Shown: in pieces, positions 8,998 through 16,899 of the stretch
Numbering within the stretch: the first letter of the stretch is position 1
Layout of the letters: every line of letters begins with the position of its first letter
Source of the DNA: an uncultured beta proteobacterium
Lineage (GTDB): Bacteria; Pseudomonadota; Gammaproteobacteria; Burkholderiales; Burkholderiaceae_C
Length of the DNA stretch: 39,570 nucleotides
Reading direction: 5' to 3'
NCBI GenBank assembly: GCA_903960915.1
Contig: CAJCCO010000081.1
Location: forward strand, 1 to 39,570
The notes under the pieces: model-generated
Databases searched by the model: none
Seen by the model: the letters and a program-made list of their open reading frames with translations, nothing else
What the model was told of the DNA's origin: nothing
Program-made: the position numbers and the translations under genes

Positions 8998-10716
8998 TTA
9001 TCGGGATACTCGGATCGATGCATTCCAGTTGGAGTAGTAGGTAGTGCCTACCATTTTGTTGGCTGCTACAGACCAGCCGGAAGGAGATCTAAGCTGTATA
9101 GCTTTTGAAACGTTATTCTCTGAATAGATGAAGCCTTTTGCTGGAGCATCCAAGTAATGCTCGCTAGTTACAAAGTCATAGCCTGGAATTAACGATGTAG
9201 ATGAGAAAGAGTTGTTACTTGCATTTATTGCAGAAACTTTCGTCTCGTACGAATAGCTAGTCGTCACGGTGGAACCGCTTGAGCCGATATTCCAAGTAGC
9301 CCCTGCGGGGCTGCTCATCCCAACGCTCGGCAAGCTAACTTTGCCAGCCTTCGTCATAACAATCATGCCCTCGTAAGAGGAGTTTCCAATATTCATGTTT
9401 GTGATTGACATCAGCATGGTCGCTTGTGACCCTGTCAAGTACAAGGCAGCAGTCGCTTGCAGACCCGTAGTCGCAGATGAGCAAGAATAAGTACCGTCAG
9501 CGTTGGCAACGCAATTAACTTCATCTTTGTCGCTGGTGTCGACGGCAGTTAAGCAGTCTGGGATGGCTTTAGATAAGTCGCAGGAATAGCCGGTTAACTT
9601 GCCGTTTGAATCGAGTTCGAACCGAATTGGAAGTGCGAATCTAAGGTTAGAAGTTTTGCCTCGAATAAAAGCCATTGCTGGATATGTTCCTGCAAAACTT
9701 GCGTCAGTAAATCTGTGGCTTTTTTGTGCGGGAATGATGAGCATTCCACCCGTTGGTGTGTAGGCAATGGTCAGTCCACCATCTGAAATTCGATATTCGT
9801 AATTGACGCCGCTTATGGTGGAAGAGAAGGCGCATGGAATGGTGCGACCGGAACTGTCAAGTACTTGGCTTATTGCGTAAGTCGTGTTCGTGCTTTTCTT
9901 GGTTAAGCGCATATTTTTGAAATCTGCTGTGTATGCAAGCGGCGCACCACCAACGATGCCAAAAACCCAAACGTCACCAGACCTTGCATTTGGACAGTTT
10001 GCAAGCGAATCAATAGAGCTCCCTACAACCGATAGCAATCCAGATGCAGCTTCATTGGTGGATGTCGCAGCTTTCAAAAGGTTAGTTAAATCGCTTACTT
10101 TTTTATCTGCTGCAGCTAGCGTTGCCATAAGTGCGTCAATTTTTTTATCTGTGGCGTCTCCTGCCGCTAGCTCTGTTGCAGCACGAAGCGTACCTTTCAT
10201 GAGGTCTATGCCGGTCATGTCAGCGTCAGAGCCAATGGCAGAGGTAGCAGCTTGAATTTTTGTAACTGAACTCAAGATCCCAGCAGAAGAAATTCTTCCT
10301 TGTGCATCGCTTGTGAAATTAGCGAATGCATTCGAAGGGGAGTCGCCTAGTAAATTTGCAGAGACCAACTCAGTTAGAGGAGTGATGTTTGCCTTTGAGG
10401 CGCCATCTTCGATGACTGAGTGAAGTTGCAAATTAGATACAGGATCAACAGCTTTGAGAATGCAGGGCAGTCTGCCATTGTTGATATCGACTGTAAAAGT
10501 CCCGTCGTAGTTTGTTGTTGCAGTGCCTAAGCCGTTCTTGCATCTAGCCTCTACTGTGCCGTTCGATATGGCGGCGCCAGTAGCGGCTGTACCAGTAATT
10601 GAAAAATTTCCTAACGTAGGAGTAGAGCTGCCACCCCCGCCACCACCGCAAGCAACTAACAAGCATGTTGCTAAAGTCATTAGCAAAATCAGCTGGGTTT
10701 GGGGTGGCAATTTCAA
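8998..10716 (-). CDS. Lipoprotein of unknown function
   Basis: I do not recognise the function. The 572-residue product has a lipoprotein signal: a hydrophobic run LILLMTLATCLLVAC with the acceptor cysteine near residue 23, then six glycines and a Ser/Thr spacer. Residues of about 36-105 (GTAATGAAISNGTVEARC, then GTFTVDINNG) look like the carboxypeptidase-regulatory-like beta domain found at the start of many Burkholderiales lipoproteins. The rest is rich in Ser, Thr, Ala and Gly and probably secreted beta structure. The start is TTG at 10716, with AGGAG six bases upstream, which supports it. Base composition is clearly lower in G+C than the neighbours (about 45% in a 60-base sample near 9600), so it is possibly acquired. 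It likely faces the periplasm or cell surface. Confidence 0.8.
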   Translation of the reverse strand: MKLPPQTQLILLMTLATCLLVACGGGGGGSSTPTLGNFSITGTAATGAAISNGTVEARCKNGLGTATTNYDGTFTVDINNGRLPCILKAVDPVSNLQLHSVIEDGASKANITPLTELVSANLLGDSPSNAFANFTSDAQGRISSAGILSSVTKIQAATSAIGSDADMTGIDLMKGTLRAATELAAGDATDKKIDALMATLAAADKKVSDLTNLLKAATSTNEAASGLLSVVGSSIDSLANCPNARSGDVWVFGIVGGAPLAYTADFKNMRLTKKSTNTTYAISQVLDSSGRTIPCAFSSTISGVNYEYRISDGGLTIAYTPTGGMLIIPAQKSHRFTDASFAGTYPAMAFIRGKTSNLRFALPIRFELDSNGKLTGYSCDLSKAIPDCLTAVDTSDKDEVNCVANADGTYSCSSATTGLQATAALYLTGSQATMLMSITNMNIGNSSYEGMIVMTKAGKVSLPSVGMSSPAGATWNIGSSGSTVTTSYSYETKVSAINASNNSFSSTSLIPGYDFVTSEHYLDAPAKGFIYSENNVSKAIQLRSPSGWSVAANKMVGTTYYSNWNASIRVSR

Positions 10717-10794
10717 TTCGAACTCCTATTTTTTGTCATCATAAGGGTAACTAGACGTGCATTCATTGCCTAGCTAAGTCTTGTGTGTCTTCAA

Positions 10795-11151
10795 TCACTC
10801 CATCCCCGTCGCCATAAACGTCAGCGCAGAGCTGCCATCGGGGTAGCGGGCGTCGAAGCAGCGGGTGCATTGGGGGCAGAACAAATGGTTTCGGATGACG
10901 TGGGCGTAGCGCAGCACCAGGTGCAAGGCTGCGTGTTGGCAATACGGGCATTTTTCGCGCATGGTGCCGGCGGTTTGCACATTGGGCGCTTCAAAGCCGG
11001 CCTCGGTGGGAACGCCTTGCACGACGTCGCTGGGGTCGAGTTCTACCAATGAAAAATTGGCAATGCCAGACAACCGCTGGTTGCTATTCATGTTGCTGAC
11101 GCGGCTGAATTTCTTGTGCGTGGGCGCTGGCTGGGGTGGGTGTTTGGACAT
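10795..11151 (-). CDS. Small zinc-ribbon-like protein of unknown function
   Basis: A hypothetical protein of 118 residues. The second half contains two CxxC knuckles, CPYC then CPQC about 20 residues later, followed by another Cys three residues on (CTRC), a pattern expected to bind one zinc ion. The first half is polar with no signal peptide, so it is probably cytoplasmic. The start is supported by GGAG six bases before the ATG. It is 78 bases upstream of the lipoprotein gene on the same strand and could be transcribed with it, but its higher G+C content matches the core genome. No function is assigned. Confidence 0.72.
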   Translation of the reverse strand: MSKHPPQPAPTHKKFSRVSNMNSNQRLSGIANFSLVELDPSDVVQGVPTEAGFEAPNVQTAGTMREKCPYCQHAALHLVLRYAHVIRNHLFCPQCTRCFDARYPDGSSALTFMATGME

Positions 11152-11340
11152 ACAAGGCTCCGGGAACTGAAACGGGGTGAAGAACAGGTGTTAACGCATA
11201 GTTAGCGTGGCCTGGGTCGCATGCCTGTATCTTGGGTTCAGTTCCGCCTTGGCCTTTAAGCCTTCTCAATCGCGCGGGCCAACTTCAATCGTCATTTTTG
11301 TGCCGGCTCATGAAGCGTGCGCTTGACGGCTTGGCTTGCC

Positions 11341-12261
11341 TCAGGTCAGGGCCAGCACTTGCGCCCGCGTGGGGGGCTGGCAGCCGGGGCGGGTGCAGTT
11401 GATGGCTGCGGCCAACATGGCTTCATGCAGGGTGGCGGCCACGCGTTGGGCTGCTCCTTGGGGCTGTAGCACCCAGTCACCCAGGCAGTTGCCCCAGAAG
11501 GTGTCGCCCGCGCCCACGGTATCGGCCAGGGTGATGGGGGGCACGTCTTCATCGGCCTGCTGGCCGTCCACGCCAAGCCAGGCGCCTTGGCCGCCAAAGG
11601 TCAGGGCCACGCGGCTGGCGCCTTGGGCGGCAAAGTACTTGGCCACTTGACGGGCATTCTGGCGTGAAGGGTCGGCAAAGCCGAGCAGCTCCAGGTCTTC
11701 GTCGCTGGCTTTGAGCCAGTCGGCCAGGGCAGCCACGGCTTTGACGGCGGCCACGTACTGGGCCAGGTTGTCGGCCAGTTTGGGCCGCAGGTTGACGTCG
11801 ACGCTGAGGGTCCAGCCTAGGCGCTTGGCGCCTTTCAAAATGGCCAGTACTTTGTCGTGTTCGGGCGGCACCAGCAGCAAAGAACCGGTGTGCAACACGC
11901 CGGGTGTGGCTTGGGCCAGCAGCGCCAGCACCTGGTCTACCTGGTAGTCGCGGTCGGCAATGCCTTCGCGGTAAAAGCCGTAGCTGGGCTGGCCGTTGTT
12001 GAGCTGCACCACCGCCAAAGAAGTGGGCTTGCGGCTGGCGGGTAGCAGCGTTTGCACCTGGTCAGCAGCAAATTGCGCGCGCATTTGCAGGCCAAAGCTG
12101 TCGGTAGACAAGGGGTTGATAAAGCCCACAGTAGCGCCGCGCAAGGCCGCTGCACGGGCCAGGTTAAAAGGGCTGCCGCCCATAAATGGCGAGAGAGAGC
12201 CGTCTGGCTGCGCCACGCAGTCCATCAGCGCTTCTCCCAGCACCCAGAGAGCTGGCGTCAT
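11341..12261 (-). CDS. PfkB-family sugar kinase (fructokinase-like)
   Basis: Ribokinase/PfkB-fold kinase of 306 residues that phosphorylates a monosaccharide with ATP. The N-terminal glycine motif GGSPFNLARAAALRG is of the fructokinase type. The C-terminal anion-hole and catalytic motif is DTVGAGDTFWGN, with the base Asp at about residue 253. It is the last gene of the leftward sugar-uptake operon, 21 bases after the permease gene. The context suggests it phosphorylates the imported sugar. Fructose is the simplest guess because an F6P-aldolase-like gene is in the same cluster, but other ketoses or ribose are possible. Confidence 0.88.
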   Translation of the reverse strand: MTPALWVLGEALMDCVAQPDGSLSPFMGGSPFNLARAAALRGATVGFINPLSTDSFGLQMRAQFAADQVQTLLPASRKPTSLAVVQLNNGQPSYGFYREGIADRDYQVDQVLALLAQATPGVLHTGSLLLVPPEHDKVLAILKGAKRLGWTLSVDVNLRPKLADNLAQYVAAVKAVAALADWLKASDEDLELLGFADPSRQNARQVAKYFAAQGASRVALTFGGQGAWLGVDGQQADEDVPPITLADTVGAGDTFWGNCLGDWVLQPQGAAQRVAATLHEAMLAAAINCTRPGCQPPTRAQVLALT

Positions 12262-12282
12262 GCGGCGAAACTCATTTGAAAC

Positions 12283-13227
12283 TTATTTTTTCAGCAGGTG
12301 CTGGCGGCGGATGACATCAATCCACACGGCCAAAATGACCACGGCACCTATGGCCATCATTTGCTTGAACTGCGAAATTTCCATCAGGTTCATGCCGTTG
12401 CGGATCATGGTGATGAGCACCGCGCCCAGCAAGCTGCCCCAGATGCTGCCGCGCCCGCCAAACAGCGAGGTGCCGCCCAAAATAACTGCGGCAATGGCGT
12501 CCAGCTCAAACATTTGCGCCATCTTGCCGCTTGACGAGTCCATGCGCGCCATCAGCAAAATGGCTCCCATGGCGCAGCTCAGGCCCGACACCACGTACAC
12601 CGCCAGCTTGTACCAGCGGATGTTGATGCCCACTTGGCGCGCGCCCATTTCATTGGAGCCCATGGCATACACGTAGCGGCCCAGCTTGGTGCTGGAGAGC
12701 ACAAAAGCCATCACCACAAAGAAGATGCCGGTGATCAGAATGGGCATGGGAATGCCCATAATTTGACCGTAGCCCAGGAAGGGCAGGGGGTCGGGCATGC
12801 CCGAGTTGTCAAAGCCGCCAGTGGCGTCAAACGCCAGACCGCGCCAAAGCGTTAGGCCGCCCAGCGTCACGATGAAGGAGGGGATGCCGACAAACGCTAC
12901 CAAATAGCCGTTAAACACACCGACGGCGGCGCCAATGGCCAGCGCGGCTGCAATGGCCAGGTAGGGGTTGACACCGATTTTGATCATCAAGTGGCCGGCC
13001 ACGGCGCCAGCCAGCGCGGTCAGGGCGCCTACGGCCAGGTCAACGCCGCCGGTCAGGATGACAAAGGTTTGTCCACCAGCCAGCAGCGCAATCACCGAGG
13101 CCTGCACCAAGATGTTTGACAGGTTGCCAGTGGTTAAAAAATAGGGGGAGGCAAAGCTCAAACAAGCGCCCAGGACCAACACGGCCACCAGTGCGCCATA
13201 CCACTCTTGCCGGGTGATGGACTTCAT
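12283..13227 (-). CDS. Sugar ABC transporter permease (RbsC/FrcC type)
   Basis: Inner-membrane permease of the CUT2 class, 314 residues and largely hydrophobic, with eight to ten predicted helices. The conserved stretch GGVDLAVGALTALAGA is typical of RbsC-like permeases, and the cytoplasmic loop AMGSNEMGARQVGINIRWYK carries the site that couples to the ATPase. The last helix runs into IDVIRRQHLLKK. The start has a GAGGAA ribosome binding site. It is in one operon with the binding protein upstream and the kinase downstream. Its ATPase is encoded on the opposite strand at 14422, which is unusual. Confidence 0.92.
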   Translation of the reverse strand: MKSITRQEWYGALVAVLVLGACLSFASPYFLTTGNLSNILVQASVIALLAGGQTFVILTGGVDLAVGALTALAGAVAGHLMIKIGVNPYLAIAAALAIGAAVGVFNGYLVAFVGIPSFIVTLGGLTLWRGLAFDATGGFDNSGMPDPLPFLGYGQIMGIPMPILITGIFFVVMAFVLSSTKLGRYVYAMGSNEMGARQVGINIRWYKLAVYVVSGLSCAMGAILLMARMDSSSGKMAQMFELDAIAAVILGGTSLFGGRGSIWGSLLGAVLITMIRNGMNLMEISQFKQMMAIGAVVILAVWIDVIRRQHLLKK

Positions 13228-13254
13228 GAATTGGGTTCCTCAAACAGACAGGGT

Positions 13255-13280
13255 TGACCCAGGTGTTGCCACCTGGGTCA
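13255..13280 (-). other. Intercistronic mRNA hairpin after the sugar-binding-protein gene
   Basis: Perfect 11-bp inverted repeat TGACCCAGGTG / CACCTGGGTCA with a 4-base loop, lying between the stop of the binding-protein gene (13287) and the start of the permease gene (13227). No T tract follows on the minus strand, so it is not a standard intrinsic terminator. By analogy with malE-malF and similar operons it could protect the binding-protein mRNA from 3' decay or attenuate read-through. Confidence 0.75.
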
Positions 13281-13286
13281 GGGCCA

Positions 13287-14243
13287 TTACTTGGCTTTCA
13301 TGAACTGGGCTACGCCGGAGTCCTTGGCAAATTTGTCCACATTGGACGGCAGCACCAAGAAAGAACCGGTGTCGATGCGGGCTTCCACTTTTTTGCCTTC
13401 AGCGGCAGCAATAGCGGTTTCCACGCCCACTTGACCAATTTTGGCCAGCATTTGCGCGGCGTTGGCTTGTTGCCAGCCTTGTTTCATCATGTCCAGGCCG
13501 CCGGGGGAGCCGTCAAAGCCTGCAATCTTGATCTCGCCGGCTTTTTTACCAGCGGCCATCATGGCGGCCTTGGCGCCCAAAGCACCGCCGTCCCAGGCGC
13601 AAGCAATAACTTTGGCGGTGGGGTTGGCGCGCAGCGCAGTTTCCACGCCGTTTTGAGCCATGGTTTGGTCCCAAGTGGTGGGCACTTCAACCACTTTCAC
13701 GTTTTTGCGCTTGGCGTTCAGGCCGTCCAGGAAGCCTTTTTTACGCTCTTGGCCGGTGGACTGGCCCAGGTCGCCGGTGATGTAGATCACGGTGTCGCCG
13801 TCTTTGACCTGTTCAGCCGTCCAGTTGCCCTGCACCATGGCGGCCTTGATGTTGTCGGTGGCCACATAAGAGGTGATCTTGGCGCCGGTGATGCCGGTGT
13901 CCACAGCCACGACCTTGATACCAGCGGCCAGGGCCTTGTTGATGGCAGGCGCGATGCCGGCACTGTCAACGGGGGCGATGGCAATGGCATTGACCTTGCG
14001 CGTGATCATGTCTTCCACGATGGCGAGTTGTTTGGACAGTTCGCCTTTTTCAGCGGCCAGCTCGATGAATTTGACGCCTTTTTTCTCGCCGGCTTTCTTG
14101 GCGCCGCCGTTGATCAGGGTCCAACCTTCGTTGGTATTGCCGTTGGTGATGTAGGCAATGGTGGTTTCAGCCATGGCAGCTGACATCAGACCGGCGGTAG
14201 CCATTGCAATGGCCAGGCGGCCCAGTACGCGTTTTACGTTCAT
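13287..14243 (-). CDS. Periplasmic sugar-binding protein of an ABC importer
   Basis: Type I periplasmic binding protein of 318 residues (RbsB-like, Peripla_BP_4). The signal peptide MNVKRVLGRLAIAMATAGLMS ends in an AMA cleavage site at about residue 25, and the mature protein starts ETTIAYITNGNTNEGW. Further family features are ITRKVNAIAIAPVDSAGI, the GIKVVAVDTGI strand, and the late AGFDGSPGG loop. It captures a monosaccharide in the periplasm and delivers it to the permease encoded next. The start has GGAGA seven bases upstream. It is the first gene of the leftward operon, directly facing the ATPase gene across a 178-base regulatory gap. The ligand is not identifiable by eye. Confidence 0.92.
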   Translation of the reverse strand: MNVKRVLGRLAIAMATAGLMSAAMAETTIAYITNGNTNEGWTLINGGAKKAGEKKGVKFIELAAEKGELSKQLAIVEDMITRKVNAIAIAPVDSAGIAPAINKALAAGIKVVAVDTGITGAKITSYVATDNIKAAMVQGNWTAEQVKDGDTVIYITGDLGQSTGQERKKGFLDGLNAKRKNVKVVEVPTTWDQTMAQNGVETALRANPTAKVIACAWDGGALGAKAAMMAAGKKAGEIKIAGFDGSPGGLDMMKQGWQQANAAQMLAKIGQVGVETAIAAAEGKKVEARIDTGSFLVLPSNVDKFAKDSGVAQFMKAK

Positions 14244-14361
14244 GCTCGAATCTCCGTTTATGTTGGTGAAGTTAGCAGCTTCGGTGAAGCCCGGTTGGCG
14301 CCCGTTGCCTGCTGGGTACGGATTAAAGCAGAATTACGACTAAATAAACCTGGGGGTTTTA

Positions 14362-14385
14362 CTAATAGGATTAAATTTTTATTAG
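14362..14385. promoter_or_regulatory. Palindromic candidate operator in the divergent sugar-locus promoter region
   Basis: CTAATA-N12-TATTAG is a perfect 6-bp inverted repeat with an AT-rich centre, in the 178-base gap between the leftward binding-protein gene and the rightward ATPase gene. ROK regulators such as NagC bind AT-rich imperfect palindromes, and a ROK gene sits in this locus, so this is a reasonable candidate binding site. A second, smaller repeat (TAAACC, four bases, GGTTTTA) lies just to its left at about 14345-14361. Confidence 0.45.
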
Positions 14386-14421
14386 GGCATGCTACGGACT
14401 AGGTTTTTAATTGAGCGAGCT

Positions 14422-15222
14422 ATGACTACTACCCAACCTGTGCTGCATATCAGCAGTCTTACCAAGCATTACGGCGGCGTTAAAGCCTTGACGGATGCTA
14501 ATTTCCGCCTCATGCCCGGCGAGCATGCCGCCATCGTGGGCGACAACGGCGCCGGCAAAAGCACGTTTGTGCGGCTGATTACCGGCGTGGAGCAACCCAA
14601 CAGCGGCGACATTTGCCTGAATAACCAGAAGGTCAGCTTTCATTCACCGCTGGATGCGCGTGAGCAGGGCATTGAAACCGTGTACCAAACGCTGGCCCTG
14701 GCCGAAGACCTGGACGTGCCGGCCAACATTTTTCTGGGGCGCGAGATCACCCGGCTCAACCTGGGGCCGCTGTCCATCTTGAACCACAAGGCCATGCGCG
14801 AGAAATCGACGGAGATGCTCTCCACCACGGGCGTCAAGATTCAGGACATGAGCGAGAGCCTGCGCGGCATGTCAGGCGGCCAGCGCCAATGCGTGGCCAT
14901 TGCGCGCGCCGCCGGTTTTGCCAAAAAACTGATTATTCTGGACGAACCCACCGCCGCACTGGGCGTGGCCGAGACAGCGCGCGTGGAGCTGATCATCAAA
15001 GGGCTCAAGCAGCAGGGCATTCCGCTGATCATCATCAGCCACAACCTGCGCCAGGTGTTTGACCTGGTGGACCGCATCTGGGTGTTCCGCCAGGGCCGTA
15101 TTATTTGCAACCGTTTGACGCGCCAGACCAACCCGGAAGAAATTGTCGGCCTGATTACCGGGGCCATTGACCCGGCTAATTTGTCGCCCGAAGAAACTAA
15201 AGAAGAGGCACTCACATGCTGA
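14422..15222 (+). CDS. Sugar ABC transporter ATP-binding protein, single-domain (FrcA type)
   Basis: Cytoplasmic ATPase of 266 residues with one nucleotide-binding domain, unlike the ~500-residue double-domain RbsA/XylG proteins. Motifs seen: Walker A GDNGAGKST at residues 40-48, Q-loop region TVYQTLALAEDL, signature MSGGQRQ, Walker B LIILDEPTAALG, and switch His in IIISHNL. The ATG at 14422 is chosen over an in-frame upstream codon at 14389 because the homology begins just after it. It should power the permease and binding protein encoded on the other strand. The stop overlaps the start of the mutarotase gene by 7 bases. Confidence 0.93.
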   Translation: MTTTQPVLHISSLTKHYGGVKALTDANFRLMPGEHAAIVGDNGAGKSTFVRLITGVEQPNSGDICLNNQKVSFHSPLDAREQGIETVYQTLALAEDLDVPANIFLGREITRLNLGPLSILNHKAMREKSTEMLSTTGVKIQDMSESLRGMSGGQRQCVAIARAAGFAKKLIILDEPTAALGVAETARVELIIKGLKQQGIPLIIISHNLRQVFDLVDRIWVFRQGRIICNRLTRQTNPEEIVGLITGAIDPANLSPEETKEEALTC

Positions 15223-15656
15223 AAGGAATTGACCCAATTTTGACGCCCGAGTTGCTCATGCACCTGTCGGCCATGGGCCATGGCGAATGGGTGGCGGTGG
15301 TGGATGCCAATTTCACCGCCGATTTTCTGAGCCACGGCAAGCCCGTGGTGCGTCTGCCCGGCCTGAGTCTGGAGCGGGTATGCCAAGCCGTGTTGTCAGT
15401 TATTCCTCTGGCGGTGGACGAGGCGCACCCTGCGGCCTTTATGCAGGTGTGCCACCAACCCGATACCCACCGCACGCCCGCACAGCAGGCGGTGGTTAAC
15501 CTGGTGGTCGCCGAAGGCTTTGCCCCCGAGCGGGTTTTGGGGTTGGAGCGCTATGCTTTTTATGACAAAGTAAAGGCCGCCAGCCTGATTGTGCAAAGCG
15601 GCGAAACTACGGCCTACGGCAACGCCATGTTCTCCAAAGGCGTGATCCTTAACTGA
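15216..15656 (+). CDS. RbsD/FucU-family sugar mutarotase
   Basis: A protein of 146 residues related to FucU and RbsD, which interconvert sugar anomers so that the kinase or isomerase receives the right form. It begins MLKGIDPILTPELLMHLSAMGHGEW, with the His and Asp (VVDANF) positions typical of the family, and ends with the conserved ETTAYGNAMFSKGVI. It is closer to FucU in length and ending than to RbsD. The ATG lies inside the end of the ATPase gene, with AAGAAGAGG just upstream, so translation is coupled. The sugar cannot be fixed from sequence. Confidence 0.9.
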   Translation: MLKGIDPILTPELLMHLSAMGHGEWVAVVDANFTADFLSHGKPVVRLPGLSLERVCQAVLSVIPLAVDEAHPAAFMQVCHQPDTHRTPAQQAVVNLVVAEGFAPERVLGLERYAFYDKVKAASLIVQSGETTAYGNAMFSKGVILN

Positions 15657-15672
15657 TGTCTGGAACCCTGAT

Positions 15673-16899
15673 TTGAACGCCACGCCCGCTTTTGTCCGAG
15701 ACCCGCGCATGATGCGCGGCTCCAACCACAATGGCATGCGCCAATTCAACGAGCGCATTGTGTTGCAGGCCATTCGCCACCATGGCGCCATAGCCAAAGC
15801 AGATTTGGCGCGCTTGACGCAGCTCTCGACGCAAACGGTGGCCATCATCGTCAGCCGTCTAGAGGCTGATGGCCTGTTGATCAAGCAAGACCGCGTACGC
15901 GGAAAAATTGGCCAGCCTTCGGTGCCGCTGTCTTTGAACCCCGAGGGCGCTTTCAGCCTGGGTTTGCAAGTGGGGCGGCGCAGCCTGGAGGTGCTGGTGT
16001 CTGATTTTCTGGGCCAGCCCCGTCACCGACTCGATTTTCATTACCCCTACCCGGACCCCGAGGTGGTCTTGCCCCACATCCAACAGGGCTTGACCAAAAT
16101 GCGCGAGCTCATGGGCGAAGAGGCCTGGGCGCGTACCGTAGGCATTGGCTTGACGGCCCCGCTGTCCATGCACAAATGGGCTGATTTGCTGGGGGACGAG
16201 GCCGCGCTGGTGTTGCAGCGTTGGGAAACCATAGATTTGCCCGCAGCGGTTCAAGCCCTGACCGATTTGCCGGTGGAGTTTGCCAAAGACACCACAGCGG
16301 CTTGTATGGCCGAGATGCTGCAAGGCCATGGCCGCAGCGTGAACAGTTATTTGTACGTTTTTGTAGGTACGTTTGTAGGCGGCGGCGTGGTGTTGGCCGG
16401 CCACATCATGCAAGGCACGCGGGGCAATGCCGGTGCCATTGGCTCCATGCCCATTGGCATGGGGCAAGAGGCCAGCAAGCCACCGCAGTTGCTGCAACTG
16501 GCCTCGGGTTGGCAGCTAGAGCAGGCGCTGGAGCAGGCTGGGTTTGACCCGCAGTTGGTGCACCAAGACCAGATCATGGACGAGGCCTATGCCGCCTTCA
16601 CCACGCCCTGGTTGGCCCAAGCCAGCCGTGCGCTGGCCATGACGGTGGCCAGTGCCGCAGCCTTAATGGACTTGGACGCCGTGGTGATTGACGGCTCTTT
16701 GGGCCGATCCCTGATCAAGGCCTTGATTGAGGCCACCCGTGCCAACTTGCAACACTACAACCTGGAAGGTTTGCACGCCCCCAGCGTGATGGCTGGACAG
16801 ATTGGTGCCCATGCCCGTGCACTGGGCGGCTCCTTGCTGCCGCTGCACAAGCAGTTTTTCCCGGTCAAGGAAATTTTCCTGAAGCAAGACATCGTATGA
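15673..16899 (+). CDS. ROK-family transcriptional regulator
   Basis: A regulator of 408 residues. An N-terminal winged helix-turn-helix (about residues 22-85, including ADLARLTQLSTQTVAIIVSRLEADGL) is joined to a ROK sugar-binding domain. The ROK domain keeps the Asp of DTTAACMAEML and a glycine-rich GTFVGGGVVLAG. It lacks the usual GEIGH and CxCGxxGCxE zinc motif, showing GNAGAIGSMPIG and no cysteine cluster instead. It probably represses the divergent sugar locus and senses the sugar or its phosphate. The frame opens with TTG at 15673; ATG at 15709 is an equally good start. The stop overlaps the next ATG in an ATGA junction. Confidence 0.88.
   Translation: MNATPAFVRDPRMMRGSNHNGMRQFNERIVLQAIRHHGAIAKADLARLTQLSTQTVAIIVSRLEADGLLIKQDRVRGKIGQPSVPLSLNPEGAFSLGLQVGRRSLEVLVSDFLGQPRHRLDFHYPYPDPEVVLPHIQQGLTKMRELMGEEAWARTVGIGLTAPLSMHKWADLLGDEAALVLQRWETIDLPAAVQALTDLPVEFAKDTTAACMAEMLQGHGRSVNSYLYVFVGTFVGGGVVLAGHIMQGTRGNAGAIGSMPIGMGQEASKPPQLLQLASGWQLEQALEQAGFDPQLVHQDQIMDEAYAAFTTPWLAQASRALAMTVASAAALMDLDAVVIDGSLGRSLIKALIEATRANLQHYNLEGLHAPSVMAGQIGAHARALGGSLLPLHKQFFPVKEIFLKQDIV

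Noticed and set aside
8790..9023. Open frame of 77 codons on the minus strand across tRNA-His
   Set aside because: Its C-terminal end (MGLEPTTTGITI) is simply the reverse complement of tRNA-His, a well-known source of false proteins, and the rest covers the terminator.
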